From Ignavibacteria bacterium UBA2360 (GTDB lineage Bacteria > Bacteroidota > Ignavibacteria > Tepidaquicellales > OLB5): 64,000 nt of DNA. Under the pieces are notes generated by a model. It was not told where the DNA came from and searched no databases. It saw nothing but the letters and a program-made list of their open reading frames with translations. Of the stretch, positions 49,644 through 58,670 are shown piece by piece. The stretch is taken from NCBI GenBank assembly GCA_002344125.1, contig DDTQ01000008.1, positions 314,305 through 378,304 on the forward strand, read 5' to 3'. The position numbers were made by a program, and so were the translations under genes. How positions within the stretch are numbered: the first letter of the stretch is position 1; each line of letters opens with the position of its first letter.

Positions 49644-51083
49644 ATGAAAACTTTATATTCAGTATTAATTTTGCTTCTATTTTTTGTTACCAATATTTTT
49701 TCACAATATGGTTTTCAGAAAATATACAGCGACGATACTTCCGGTAAGGGCGTAATTACAATGAACAGTATCAAAATGAGTACCGGCGGTTTGAAGCACA
49801 TTTATATTCAAAGGGGAGTCTCATTTCCGGATGGTAATCCTAATACGAGCGGGCAATATCTTAAACTCAACAGGCAGAATAACAGCTGGTATGAACCTCT
49901 TAACGGATTTGCAAAAGCAAACTGGTGTTTTTGTTTTTGTACTTTCACGTGTAACCCACCCAGATATGTTTGTAACAGAGTATTATTATTTGTTCCATCT
50001 CCGCTTGATACACAATATGCCATCAAGAATTTAATGGGTAATTGCGGTTGTGATGCAGGAGATAAAGTTACTTACACTGTAAACAACGGAATGAACTCAT
50101 CGGATCTCACACAGTTCAGCAATGATTTCGCAGGGCATATGTGTTTTGGAATTGATATCGATCCGGTAAATGATGCAATTGCCTATGTAGGCTATCCGAT
50201 TATGGGAACAAGTTACAAAGTTATATATAAGACTACAAACAAAGGCAGCGCCTGGGTACCCGTTGATACAAATTCTCAATTTTTCAGATACATTAAAATT
50301 AATCCTTTAAAAAGAACAAATATATTCTGCGGAGCTTCTGGTCAGACGATGTTAAGTACAAATTCAGGGGTTGATTTCTTCCCGGTTGGCGGTCAGAATT
50401 TCAATGAAATGAAATTTTGTTATTCCGATAGCACAATTTACGGATTGGCTTTTAACGGAGTTTACAAATCAACCAATCATGGTTTAAACTGGACCCACGT
50501 TTGGACCAATAATACTCTAAGGTGTATTGAGGTCTCACCTGAAAACAGTGATATTGTTTATGTTGGTAATCCTTCCGGACTTTACAGGTCAACCAACGGA
50601 GGATTAAACTGGGTATTGTACAATGACCATTTTTCCCCGTCAAAGAATGTTCTTGGCATTTCCAAAGATGTCTCATCCGGTGATACTGTAATAGTTGCAA
50701 CTACTGACGCAGTATATAAAGTATGGGGTAGTTTCGTTGGTATTACTAATATTACCAACGAAATCCCTGAAACTTTTTCTCTTTCCCAAAACTATCCCAA
50801 CCCATTTAACCCGGTTACAAAAATAAAATTCAGTATTCCCCTCTTGAGAGGGGTGGGCGCCGAAGGCGGCCGGGGTGTGTTAACGCAATTATCAATTTAC
50901 GATGCCCTTGGAAAAGAAATCACCGTACTGATAAATCAACAGCTTCAGCCCGGCACATACGAAGCTGATTGGGATGCCTCAGCTTACCCAAGCGGTGTGT
51001 ATTATTATAAACTTGAAGTCAGTCCTTCTACAAGCTCAGGACGAGGATTTTTAGAAACCAAAAAAATGGTTTTGATAAAGTAG
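49644..51083 (+). CDS. Secreted BNR/YCF48-like T9SS protein
   Basis: This 479-aa protein has a signal peptide (YSVLILLLFFVTNIFSQ) and BNR-type blades such as VIYKTTNKGSAWV, GVYKSTNHGLNWTHVW and GLYRSTNGGLNWVLYN, indicating a beta-propeller. A Cys-rich part (CFCFCTFTCNPPRYVC) near residue 93 is unusual. The T9SS tail begins SQNYPNPFNPVTKIKFS and carries both palindromic insertions (50838-50881, 51024-51046). AAGGAG precedes the ATG. It is probably a surface adhesin or secreted propeller; no enzyme residues are apparent. Confidence 0.87.
   Translation: MKTLYSVLILLLFFVTNIFSQYGFQKIYSDDTSGKGVITMNSIKMSTGGLKHIYIQRGVSFPDGNPNTSGQYLKLNRQNNSWYEPLNGFAKANWCFCFCTFTCNPPRYVCNRVLLFVPSPLDTQYAIKNLMGNCGCDAGDKVTYTVNNGMNSSDLTQFSNDFAGHMCFGIDIDPVNDAIAYVGYPIMGTSYKVIYKTTNKGSAWVPVDTNSQFFRYIKINPLKRTNIFCGASGQTMLSTNSGVDFFPVGGQNFNEMKFCYSDSTIYGLAFNGVYKSTNHGLNWTHVWTNNTLRCIEVSPENSDIVYVGNPSGLYRSTNGGLNWVLYNDHFSPSKNVLGISKDVSSGDTVIVATTDAVYKVWGSFVGITNITNEIPETFSLSQNYPNPFNPVTKIKFSIPLLRGVGAEGGRGVLTQLSIYDALGKEITVLINQQLQPGTYEADWDASAYPSGVYYYKLEVSPSTSSGRGFLETKKMVLIK
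50838..50881 (+). repeat. In-frame palindromic element (CCCTCTCGAGAGGG type), copy 3
   Basis: Copy with TTGA instead of TCGA at the centre and CGGCCGGGG in the G-rich arm; encodes LLRGVGAEGGRGV. Confidence 0.8.
51024..51046 (+). repeat. In-frame palindromic element (CCTTCGAC type), copy 3
   Basis: CCTTCTACAAGCTCAGGACG variant; encodes SPSTSSGRG. Confidence 0.75.
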
Positions 51084-51092
51084 GAGAGCATT

Positions 51093-52034
51093 ATGAAGAA
51101 ATTCATTACAATATTATTTATTTTGGCTCTTGGCTTTAACATTCATTCATCTTTTTCGTTAGATACCGTTGCTGCTAAATATTATCCGCTGGCAGTTGGA
51201 AATACATGGACCTACAGCGGGTTCGGATATCCCTGCTGCGGTGCATACAAGTATAGAGAAAAAATTACAGGAACTATTATCACAAATGGTCACTTCTATT
51301 ACATTCTTACGAAAACCCAATCAAACGGAGGTTCTGATATAATATATATTAGGATAGACTCACTTAAAGGAAACATACTGGTAAATCAGGGTGGCAGTTG
51401 TCCCTGGCTTCAGAACGAAAGAACAAAGGACAGCCTTTCGGCGAGGAAGGGCGATTCTTCAAAATATGACTGCGGATATTATTACAGATGTACTGATACG
51501 TCAACAGGTTCAGTATTTGGTATTAACTTAAAGAAAAAGATATTTGGATGGTCTGATTTTTTTGAAGCAGGAACTTCCAGAACTTTCGCTATGGGTATCG
51601 GACTGGTTTCTATTTCATCATTTGGGCATACTTCAACTAATTATGTAAATTTAACAGGATGTTATGTAAATGGTGTGTTGTATGGTGATACAACACTTAC
51701 TTCTGTAAACATTATCAGTAACGATATCCCGAAAAGTTTTTCACTTTTACAAAATTACCCAAACCCGTTTAATCCGGTTACAAAAATAAAATTCAGCATT
51801 CCGCAAAATGAGACGACCCACCGGGTCGTCTCTACAAGATTGATTGTATTTGATGCAATCGGTAAAGAAGCAGCCGTACTCGTCAATCAACAACTTCAGC
51901 CCGGCACCTATGAAGCAAATTGGGACGCATCAGCATATCCAAGCGGTGTGTATTATTATAATCTTGAAGTCAGTCCTTCGACAGGCTCAGGACGAGGATT
52001 TTTAGAAACTAAAAAAATGGTATTAATAAAATAA
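51093..52034 (+). CDS. Secreted T9SS protein, 'YYPLxxGNxW' family, member 3
   Basis: This 313-aa protein has a signal peptide (FITILFILALGFNIHSS), then AAKYYPLAVGNTWTYSGF, a beta-rich body with several Cys, and a T9SS tail from LQNYPNPFNPVTKIKFS to LETKKMVLIK. At the first insertion point it has a different palindrome (51810-51832, GAGACGACCC arms) from its two relatives. At the second point it has the common CCTTCGAC element (51975-51997). It starts 9 bp after the preceding stop. Function unknown. Confidence 0.85.
   Translation: MKKFITILFILALGFNIHSSFSLDTVAAKYYPLAVGNTWTYSGFGYPCCGAYKYREKITGTIITNGHFYYILTKTQSNGGSDIIYIRIDSLKGNILVNQGGSCPWLQNERTKDSLSARKGDSSKYDCGYYYRCTDTSTGSVFGINLKKKIFGWSDFFEAGTSRTFAMGIGLVSISSFGHTSTNYVNLTGCYVNGVLYGDTTLTSVNIISNDIPKSFSLLQNYPNPFNPVTKIKFSIPQNETTHRVVSTRLIVFDAIGKEAAVLVNQQLQPGTYEANWDASAYPSGVYYYNLEVSPSTGSGRGFLETKKMVLIK
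51810..51832 (+). repeat. In-frame palindromic element (GAGACGACCC type)
   Basis: Perfect arms GAGACGACCC-acc-GGGTCGTCTC, encoding ETTHRVVS between FSIPQN and TRLIVFDA. A different family from that at the same site in the paralogs. Confidence 0.85.
51975..51997 (+). repeat. In-frame palindromic element (CCTTCGAC type), copy 4
   Basis: Copy of 48591-48613; encodes SPSTGSGRG. Confidence 0.8.
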
Positions 52035-52046
52035 ATAAGCATAAAT

Positions 52047-53372
52047 ATGAAAAAAATATTCTACATTATTCTTTTTGTTTCATTTATTTCTGTTTCAGCC
52101 AATTCTCAATACTGGGTGGAACAGACTTCAGGGGTTAATGTTCAGTTAACCAGTGTTTCACCAATACAAAATGAAGTTTGGGTTTGCGGTTACAGCGGTA
52201 CCGTGCTGCGCTCAACAAACTCAGGTGCAAACTGGCTTAATGTAAGCGGGGGCGGAATTCCCAATACAGTTTCACTTGTAAATATTTGGGCATTTGATGC
52301 CAATACAGCTGTGGTGGCCGGCTACCTGGGTTCTGATACCTGGGTATGGAGAACGTCAAACGCCGGAGCTAACTGGGTTCAGGTATTCACTCAGCCCGGC
52401 GGATTCATCAACGGAATGGTTTTCAGAAAGACTTCTCCAAATTCAGGGTTTATGCAGGGTGATCCTGTAGGAGGCAGATGGTCGCTATGGAAAACTTCTA
52501 ATGGCGGTATTAACTGGGATTCAGCCGGATGTTACCTGCCGCAAAACGGAACTGAAGCCGGATGGAATAATTCAATTTTTATGGGAGGTATGGTGAACTA
52601 TTACTCCGCCTCCGATTCTACAATATGGTTTGGCACAAACAACACCAGGATATATTATTCTGCAAACCTCGGTTCAACCTGGAGCGCGCAATCTACTGCC
52701 CCTGAAGTCAACTCCTACGCTTTGGGAATGTTTGGAGGTTTACCACTTGACGGGCTTACCGGCGGTACAACTCTTTTAAGGACAACAAACGCAGGATCAA
52801 ACTGGTCAACCCAGACAGCATTGGGAACCGGCAATTTCGCAGGATTTGTGATGTTCCCTGTACCGGTTTCTGATGAAAGTAGCTTTTTTGGCTATAGCTG
52901 GTATGTAAGAAATGATGTTAACATATACCGCAGCTTTAACGGTTCATCGTGGGCAATTGAATACACTGCACCCGCGGGAAACTACAGACACATATCCGTA
53001 GGCAGAAATACTTCGCAGGTTTGGGCTGTAAGATCAAATGGTGGAATTACCAAATGTAACTGCTTTGTTTCGGGAATTTCTGAAACAGGGAACAACGTAC
53101 CTGAAAGATTCGGGCTATCACAAAACTACCCGAATCCGTTTAACCCTGTTACAAAGATAAAATTCGGGATAAGCGGCACATCAGCCGAACAAACTTTGCT
53201 CACTGTGTTTGATATGCTCGGTCGAAGAGTTGCCGTTTTAGTTAACGAAAAATTGCAGCCCGGCACCTACGAAGCAGATTGGGATGCATCCGAATTCCCG
53301 AGCGGAGTGTATTATTATAAGTTGGAAAGCGGTTCATTTTCTGAAACAAAGAAAATGATCTTTATCAAATGA
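52047..53372 (+). CDS. Secreted YCF48/BNR-like T9SS protein
   Basis: This 441-aa protein has a signal peptide (IFYIILFVSFISVSANSQ), an N-terminal WVEQTSGVNVQLTSVSPI, and repeated blades: VLRSTNSGANWLNVSGG, VWRTSNAGANWVQVF, LWKTSNGGINWDSAG and LLRTTNAGSNWSTQ. The T9SS tail begins SQNYPNPFNPVTKIKFG and ends SETKKMIFIK. It has no palindromic insertion, and its tail (ISGTSAEQTLLTVFDMLGRR) is almost identical to that of the next gene, so the two tails probably share recent ancestry or gene conversion. The stop overlaps the next ATG by 4 nt. Confidence 0.88.
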   Translation: MKKIFYIILFVSFISVSANSQYWVEQTSGVNVQLTSVSPIQNEVWVCGYSGTVLRSTNSGANWLNVSGGGIPNTVSLVNIWAFDANTAVVAGYLGSDTWVWRTSNAGANWVQVFTQPGGFINGMVFRKTSPNSGFMQGDPVGGRWSLWKTSNGGINWDSAGCYLPQNGTEAGWNNSIFMGGMVNYYSASDSTIWFGTNNTRIYYSANLGSTWSAQSTAPEVNSYALGMFGGLPLDGLTGGTTLLRTTNAGSNWSTQTALGTGNFAGFVMFPVPVSDESSFFGYSWYVRNDVNIYRSFNGSSWAIEYTAPAGNYRHISVGRNTSQVWAVRSNGGITKCNCFVSGISETGNNVPERFGLSQNYPNPFNPVTKIKFGISGTSAEQTLLTVFDMLGRRVAVLVNEKLQPGTYEADWDASEFPSGVYYYKLESGSFSETKKMIFIK

Positions 53373-54688
53373 GATCACTTATTAGTGTATTTTTTTTCGT
53401 CTTGTTAAGCACCGCTGCCGCCATATCGCAGCAAAACAATATTGTTGTTTTGGCACATTACAATTACAACACATATCATTCATCCTGCTGGGGGTACGAA
53501 TCAGCAGGCAGAGAATACGCTGTGTTTGGCTGGTTGAGGGGTACAACAATATTTGATATAACAGATGAAGATAATATCAGAGAAGTGGCATTTCTGCCGG
53601 GGAAACAAAGCGGCTGGCGGGAAATGAAGATATATAACAACTACCTCTATATTGTTTCTGAAGCTGACAGCAGCGGAATACAGATAGTGAATCTCAAAAA
53701 TCTTCCGGACCGTATTGATACAGTGAGGACTTACTTTTTTGAAGGATATAAGAGAGCTCATACAATTTCCCAAAACGGAAGGTATCTTTATATAAATGGC
53801 GGTAATTACCGCGAAGGCGGAATTGTTGTACTGGATGCAGGAGTGAACCCGGAAAAACCGGTTAAATTGGGTGAATGGCAAACCGATTATGTTCACGATT
53901 GCAGGGTTGTTAACGATACTATCTGGGCATGCAATCCTTTGACTGGTAGAGTTACGGCAATTGATTCAAAAGATAAAAGTAACCTGAAAACAATTACTTC
54001 CTGGGTTAATGGAGCAAATCCGGTGCCGCATAATTGCGCTGTTACCGCTGATGGCAAGTATCTGTATGTTTGTGACGAGAATTTTTCATACCCGGGTAAG
54101 TTGAAGATCTGGAATATTTCCGATAAGGATGATATCATTTTTGAGAATGAATGGAGTGTAAACGGATCAAATGAGTCAGTTCATAACATAGATATATTCG
54201 GAAATTATGCCTTCCTTTCATATTATGGTGAAGGTGCAAAAGTACTTGATATTACTGATCCTGTTAATCCTGTGGAAATTGCATCTATCAAAACTACAGC
54301 CTGCTGGCAAATGTATTATTTCAGTTCAGGTAAAATTATTGCCTCAGATATTTATGACGGTATATATGTACTTAGGACCTTAGAACCAATAAGCGTAAGA
54401 GGAAGCAGCGAAAAAGCAGGGAGTTATTCTTTGCACCAGAATTTCCCGAATCCGTTTAACCCTGTTACAAAGATAAAATTCGGGATAAGCGGCACATCAG
54501 CCGAACAAACTCTGCTCACAGTGTTTGATATGATCGGTCGAAGAGTTGCTGTTTTAGTTAACGGAAAATTGCAGCCCGGCACATATGAAGCGGATTGGGA
54601 TGCTTCAGCATATCCAAGCGGAGTGTATTATTATAAACTGGAATGCGGTTCATTTTCTGAAACAAAGAAAATGGTATTAATAAAATAA
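53369..54688 (+). CDS. Secreted LVIVD-repeat (choice-of-anchor B-like) T9SS protein
   Basis: This 439-aa protein has a signal peptide (LISVFFFVLLSTAAAISQ) and LVIVD-type propeller repeats: GREYAVFGWLRGTTIFDITD, LYIVSEADSSGIQIVNLKNL, YLYVCDENFSYPGKLKIWNI and YAFLSYYGEGAKVLDITDP. This pattern is known from 'choice-of-anchor B' surface proteins. The T9SS tail starts HQNFPNPFNPVTKIKFG, a variant of the usual QNYPNPF. It is probably displayed or released outside the cell. It is the last gene of the coupled run that began at 47646. Confidence 0.88.
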   Translation: MRSLISVFFFVLLSTAAAISQQNNIVVLAHYNYNTYHSSCWGYESAGREYAVFGWLRGTTIFDITDEDNIREVAFLPGKQSGWREMKIYNNYLYIVSEADSSGIQIVNLKNLPDRIDTVRTYFFEGYKRAHTISQNGRYLYINGGNYREGGIVVLDAGVNPEKPVKLGEWQTDYVHDCRVVNDTIWACNPLTGRVTAIDSKDKSNLKTITSWVNGANPVPHNCAVTADGKYLYVCDENFSYPGKLKIWNISDKDDIIFENEWSVNGSNESVHNIDIFGNYAFLSYYGEGAKVLDITDPVNPVEIASIKTTACWQMYYFSSGKIIASDIYDGIYVLRTLEPISVRGSSEKAGSYSLHQNFPNPFNPVTKIKFGISGTSAEQTLLTVFDMIGRRVAVLVNGKLQPGTYEADWDASAYPSGVYYYKLECGSFSETKKMVLIK

Positions 54689-54771
54689 CATAGTTTTACT
54701 TATCTGCGTGTAAGAGTAATCCTACAAATGCTTTTTTGAGATTTATAAAGGTAAAAAACAATACCTAATCT

Positions 54772-54805
54772 AGGGTTACAGTTAACTTAATTTTGCTGTA
54801 ACCCT
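54772..54805 (+). terminator. Possible terminator after the T9SS run
   Basis: Perfect 10-bp arms AGGGTTACAG (54772-54781) and CTGTAACCCT (54796-54805) with a 14-nt loop, followed by GTTTGTGTTGTT. The T-run is imperfect. Confidence 0.5.
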
Positions 54806-54917
54806 GTTTGTGTTGTTAAAAATAATTAACCCTTTATATTAACTTTTTCAACAATTTAAATGTTGATTTCTTTGTTGCAATCATTTACCTTTGCAAATGT
54901 TTAATTAAAAGTTAAAT

Positions 54918-56735
54918 ATGCCTAAGTCGCTTTTTGCTTTTACATGTATATTAATATTGAATACATTTTTATTCTCTTCAGGAACCGCCGGGAATAATTC
55001 TTTCAGCTATATTGATCCGCGGCCTGATGCAAAATATGTGAATAAAAATACTACCGTTGTTTTTACTCCGGTAACTGAGCTTAAAGGGAGTTCTCTTACA
55101 ATAAAAGGGGCTATATCAATTACCGGAAGTGTAAATACTAACTACAATTTTACTCTTGTCAACACCACTGATAAGCAAACTTACATTATAAAGCCGGCAA
55201 CAGCATTTGCTGATGGTGAAAAAGTCACAATAAAATTCTCATCTGCGGTAACGGATAAGTTTGGAAAAAGTATCGAGCCATTTGAGTACTCATTTTATGT
55301 AACCGAAAAGCCCGTTAAACAGTCACACTTTGCAGGACTTGTGAATGAATTGAGCCCTGATGTTTTGATAGAACTTGAAAAATATTCCATTTCACAAAAA
55401 ACAACTCAGCAGATCCCCCCGGTTACTGTAAATTATTCAAACAACCCTTCGCCCGGCAATATATTAATGAGTAACATTGTGTTCAATGTGCAGATACCTA
55501 ATACACCGCACTTGCTGATTCTCAATAATGACGCGTCACATGTTTTTACCAGGCAATTGAGTGCCCAGGTGTTTGATTTTAACCGGCAGCCGAACGGAAA
55601 CTTCACTTACTTCTATCGCAATGGCGGAAAGTATTATGAAATAGATACAAGTTACAATTTAACAGATAGCTTCTATACCGGTAACGGTTATTTAACTGAT
55701 ATACATGAACTGCGCGTACTTCCAAACAGGCATGCTTTACTTATGAGTTATGATAAGCAGATAGTGGATATGAGCCAGATAGTTCAGGGCGGTAACCCGG
55801 CCGCGCTGGTTACTGGATTGATAATCCAGGAAATTGATGAAAACAAAAATGTGGTTTTCCAATGGCGCAGTTGGGATCATATCCCAATAACCGATGCTAC
55901 TTACGAGGATTTTTTATCTGATGAAATTGACTACATTCACGGCAACGCAATCGAATTGGACAATGACGGTAATATCATGATCTCATCCAGGCACCTTGAT
56001 GAGATTACAAAAATAAGCAGAAGTACCGGAAACATTATTTGGAGATTGGGCGGTAAGCAGAACCAGTTCATTTTTCAAAACGACCCGTTCCGTTTTTCTC
56101 ACCAGCACGGAATAAGAAGGCTGCTCAACGGGAACATATTAATGTTTGATAACGGAAATTTTCATATTCCGGCAGAATCACGGGCTGTGGAATACATACT
56201 TGATGAAGTGAACAAAATTGCCACAAAAATGTGGGAATATAAAAATACCCCTGTCATTTACGGTAATGCAATGGGTTTTGCCCAAAGACTTGAAAATGGA
56301 AATACACTCATAAGCTGGGGGTCAACAAATCCAACAGTTACCGAAGTTAAGCCTGATGGCAGCAAAGCCCTTGAAATGAATCTTCCGGTTGGAGTGTTCT
56401 CATACAGGGTTTTTAAATACAATTACGGAAGTAATGTAACCGGAGTTGTACCCGTTGGGAATCATATCCCGGGTAAATTCAACCTGAAGCAAAATTACCC
56501 AAATCCGTTTAATCCACAAACTACAATTGAATTTGATATTCCTGAAAATTCAAATGTGAAAGTGGTTGTTTATAACTCTTTGGGTCAATTTATTGCCAAG
56601 TTAGTCGATACTGATCTTAATGCGGGCAGCTATAGAACTTCATTCAACGCTGCTGAATTTTCGAGCGGGATATATTACTATCGTATGACTGCGAACAATA
56701 CAATTTATATAAATAAAATGATACTTATCAAGTAG
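54918..56735 (+). CDS. Secreted arylsulfotransferase-family (ASST) T9SS protein
   Basis: This 605-aa protein has a signal peptide (LFAFTCILILNTFLFSSG), an N-terminal Ig-like domain (YIDPRPDAKYVNKNTTVVFT), and an ASST propeller with DYIHGNAIELDNDGNIMISS, HLDEITKISRSTGNIIWRLG and FSHQHGIRRLLNGNILMFDN. The His residues in IHGNA and HQHG match conserved His of arylsulfate sulfotransferases, which transfer sulfate between phenols. Many homologs have no tested activity. The T9SS tail starts KQNYPNPFNPQTTIEFD. It is separated from the preceding run by a hairpin and is followed by another. Confidence 0.85.
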   Translation: MPKSLFAFTCILILNTFLFSSGTAGNNSFSYIDPRPDAKYVNKNTTVVFTPVTELKGSSLTIKGAISITGSVNTNYNFTLVNTTDKQTYIIKPATAFADGEKVTIKFSSAVTDKFGKSIEPFEYSFYVTEKPVKQSHFAGLVNELSPDVLIELEKYSISQKTTQQIPPVTVNYSNNPSPGNILMSNIVFNVQIPNTPHLLILNNDASHVFTRQLSAQVFDFNRQPNGNFTYFYRNGGKYYEIDTSYNLTDSFYTGNGYLTDIHELRVLPNRHALLMSYDKQIVDMSQIVQGGNPAALVTGLIIQEIDENKNVVFQWRSWDHIPITDATYEDFLSDEIDYIHGNAIELDNDGNIMISSRHLDEITKISRSTGNIIWRLGGKQNQFIFQNDPFRFSHQHGIRRLLNGNILMFDNGNFHIPAESRAVEYILDEVNKIATKMWEYKNTPVIYGNAMGFAQRLENGNTLISWGSTNPTVTEVKPDGSKALEMNLPVGVFSYRVFKYNYGSNVTGVVPVGNHIPGKFNLKQNYPNPFNPQTTIEFDIPENSNVKVVVYNSLGQFIAKLVDTDLNAGSYRTSFNAAEFSSGIYYYRMTANNTIYINKMILIK

Positions 56736-56798
56736 TTAATTTTTCAATGAGTATGTTTCATAGGGATATTATTGGAAAAATGTCCTGTTAATTGATAA

Positions 56799-56821
56799 CC
56801 CTGCAGGAAGTTTCTGCAGGG
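56799..56821 (+). terminator. Probable terminator after the ASST gene
   Basis: CCCTGCAG (56799-56806), loop GAAGTTT, CTGCAGGG (56814-56821), followed by TATTCTATTTT. It lies about 60 bp after the stop. Confidence 0.6.
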
Positions 56822-56896
56822 TATTCTATTTTCCGGCGCCGTGCAAAAATAATTTTGGTATAGCAACATTTTAACCGGAACGTTAAATTTGCATAC

Positions 56897-58666
56897 ATGA
56901 TACATCTCAGGCGCCTTGTACCATATCTGAAGCGTTACCGCAAAAAGCTGGGAATTGGTCTTATTGTAATTTCTTTGAGTGCAATATTCACCAATCTCAT
57001 TCCATTTATTATCTCAAAAGCTATTGATCAGATAAAAAATCACACTGAAGGTACTTCGCTGCTTAACTATGCCCTCATGACCGTGGGTTTCGCATTGCTG
57101 AGCGGTGTTTTCCTATACCTCACCAGGCAAATGATCATTGTCGTTTCCCGCGAAATAGAAAATGATCTCAGAAACGATTTTTTTGGGCACATCTTAACGC
57201 AGGATCAGCAATATTTTCACTTCCATCCTACGGGCGATGTTATGGCCCTTGCTACCAATGATATATCAGCGGTCCGTAATTTTCTCGGCCCCGGAATTAT
57301 GTACACTGCGGAAACACTTATCAATTTTACCATGGCGATATCCCTTATGCTTTCATTTAATGCCGAACTGACTATGATTGCCATTATACCGATACCGCTT
57401 ATCTCATACGTAGTTTACAGAATTGGTAAAAGCATCAATTATAAGTTTGAGCGCGTTCAGGAACAGTTTTCTGACCTGACGACAAAAGTTCAGGAAAATC
57501 TATCAGGCATCAAAGTTGTCAAGGCATACGTACGGGAAGACAGCGAAACCGAAGGTTTCAGGAAGATGTCAATGGACTACATGAAAAAGAACCTTGAGCT
57601 TGCAAAAGTTCAGTCGTTTTCATATCCAATAATGTTCCTCCTTACCGGATTTTCAGTTATTATAGTGCTGTATATGGGCGGGAACAAAATAATAGAAGGT
57701 ACCTTGACAATTGGCCAGTTAACCGCTTTCATAATTTACCTTGGTCTTTTAACATGGCCTATAATATCGCTCGGCTGGATAATAAACCTTACGCAGCGCG
57801 CCGAGGCTTCTATGAAAAGACTGGTGGAAGTATTTGACAGCAATCCAGCTATTGTCGATCCGGATATTTTGGAAGTTGATAAAGAGAGTCTCGCCGGTGC
57901 TAAAGACCCGATAAAAGGTGAAATTGAATTCAGAAATGTAAATTTCAGATATCACCCAAATTATCCTTATGTACTTAAAAATATTAACATCAGGCTTAAG
58001 GCCGGAGAAACGATAGGAGTTATCGGACATACAGGATCCGGAAAATCGACTTTTGTCAATCTTATATCAAGATTGTTTGATGTTGATGAAGGCGAGATAA
58101 TGGTTGACGGAAAAAATGTAAAAAATTACAGGATCTCTCAATTGCGCACTTCAATAGGATATGTGCCGCAGGAAACATTTCTTTTCAGCGAATCTATTGA
58201 AAATAATATTGCTTACGCGGAAGAAAATTTCGATAAAGAAAAAGTGATTGAAGCAGCGAAGATCTCGCAGATATATAAAGATGTTGAAAATTTCCCCCGG
58301 CGGTTTGATACGGTTCTTGGTGAAAGAGGAATTAATCTTTCAGGGGGCCAAAAGCAAAGAACATCAATCGCACGCGCTATTGCATCAGATCCCAAAATTC
58401 TCATACTTGATGACGCCTTTTCTGCTGTTGATACCTACACCGAAGAAGAGATCTTAAGGGGTCTAAAAGGTATTATGAAAGACCGTACAACAATCCTCAT
58501 TAGCCACCGAATCTCAACACTTAAGAATTCTGACAGGATCATTGTGCTTAAAGATGGTGTGATTGCTGAATCAGGAACGCACGAAGCCCTGGTACAAAAA
58601 GAAGGCATTTACGCGGATATTTATTTTAAACAGCTGCTGGAAGATGAACTTAAGGATCTTGAATAA
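56897..58666 (+). CDS. ABC exporter half-transporter, degenerate catalytic site
   Basis: This 589-aa protein has six membrane helices (residues about 15-310) and an ATPase domain. Walker A is GHTGSGKST (about 377), the signature is LSGGQKQR (about 481), and Walker B is ILILDDAFSAVD (about 501). The residue after the Walker B Asp is Asp instead of the catalytic Glu, as in the degenerate partner of heterodimeric exporters (YheI/TmrA-like). The switch His in ISHRIST is present. It pairs with the next gene, 4 bp downstream. Likely exports lipids, drugs or peptides across the inner membrane. Confidence 0.93.
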   Translation: MIHLRRLVPYLKRYRKKLGIGLIVISLSAIFTNLIPFIISKAIDQIKNHTEGTSLLNYALMTVGFALLSGVFLYLTRQMIIVVSREIENDLRNDFFGHILTQDQQYFHFHPTGDVMALATNDISAVRNFLGPGIMYTAETLINFTMAISLMLSFNAELTMIAIIPIPLISYVVYRIGKSINYKFERVQEQFSDLTTKVQENLSGIKVVKAYVREDSETEGFRKMSMDYMKKNLELAKVQSFSYPIMFLLTGFSVIIVLYMGGNKIIEGTLTIGQLTAFIIYLGLLTWPIISLGWIINLTQRAEASMKRLVEVFDSNPAIVDPDILEVDKESLAGAKDPIKGEIEFRNVNFRYHPNYPYVLKNINIRLKAGETIGVIGHTGSGKSTFVNLISRLFDVDEGEIMVDGKNVKNYRISQLRTSIGYVPQETFLFSESIENNIAYAEENFDKEKVIEAAKISQIYKDVENFPRRFDTVLGERGINLSGGQKQRTSIARAIASDPKILILDDAFSAVDTYTEEEILRGLKGIMKDRTTILISHRISTLKNSDRIIVLKDGVIAESGTHEALVQKEGIYADIYFKQLLEDELKDLE

Positions 58667-58670
58667 ATAA

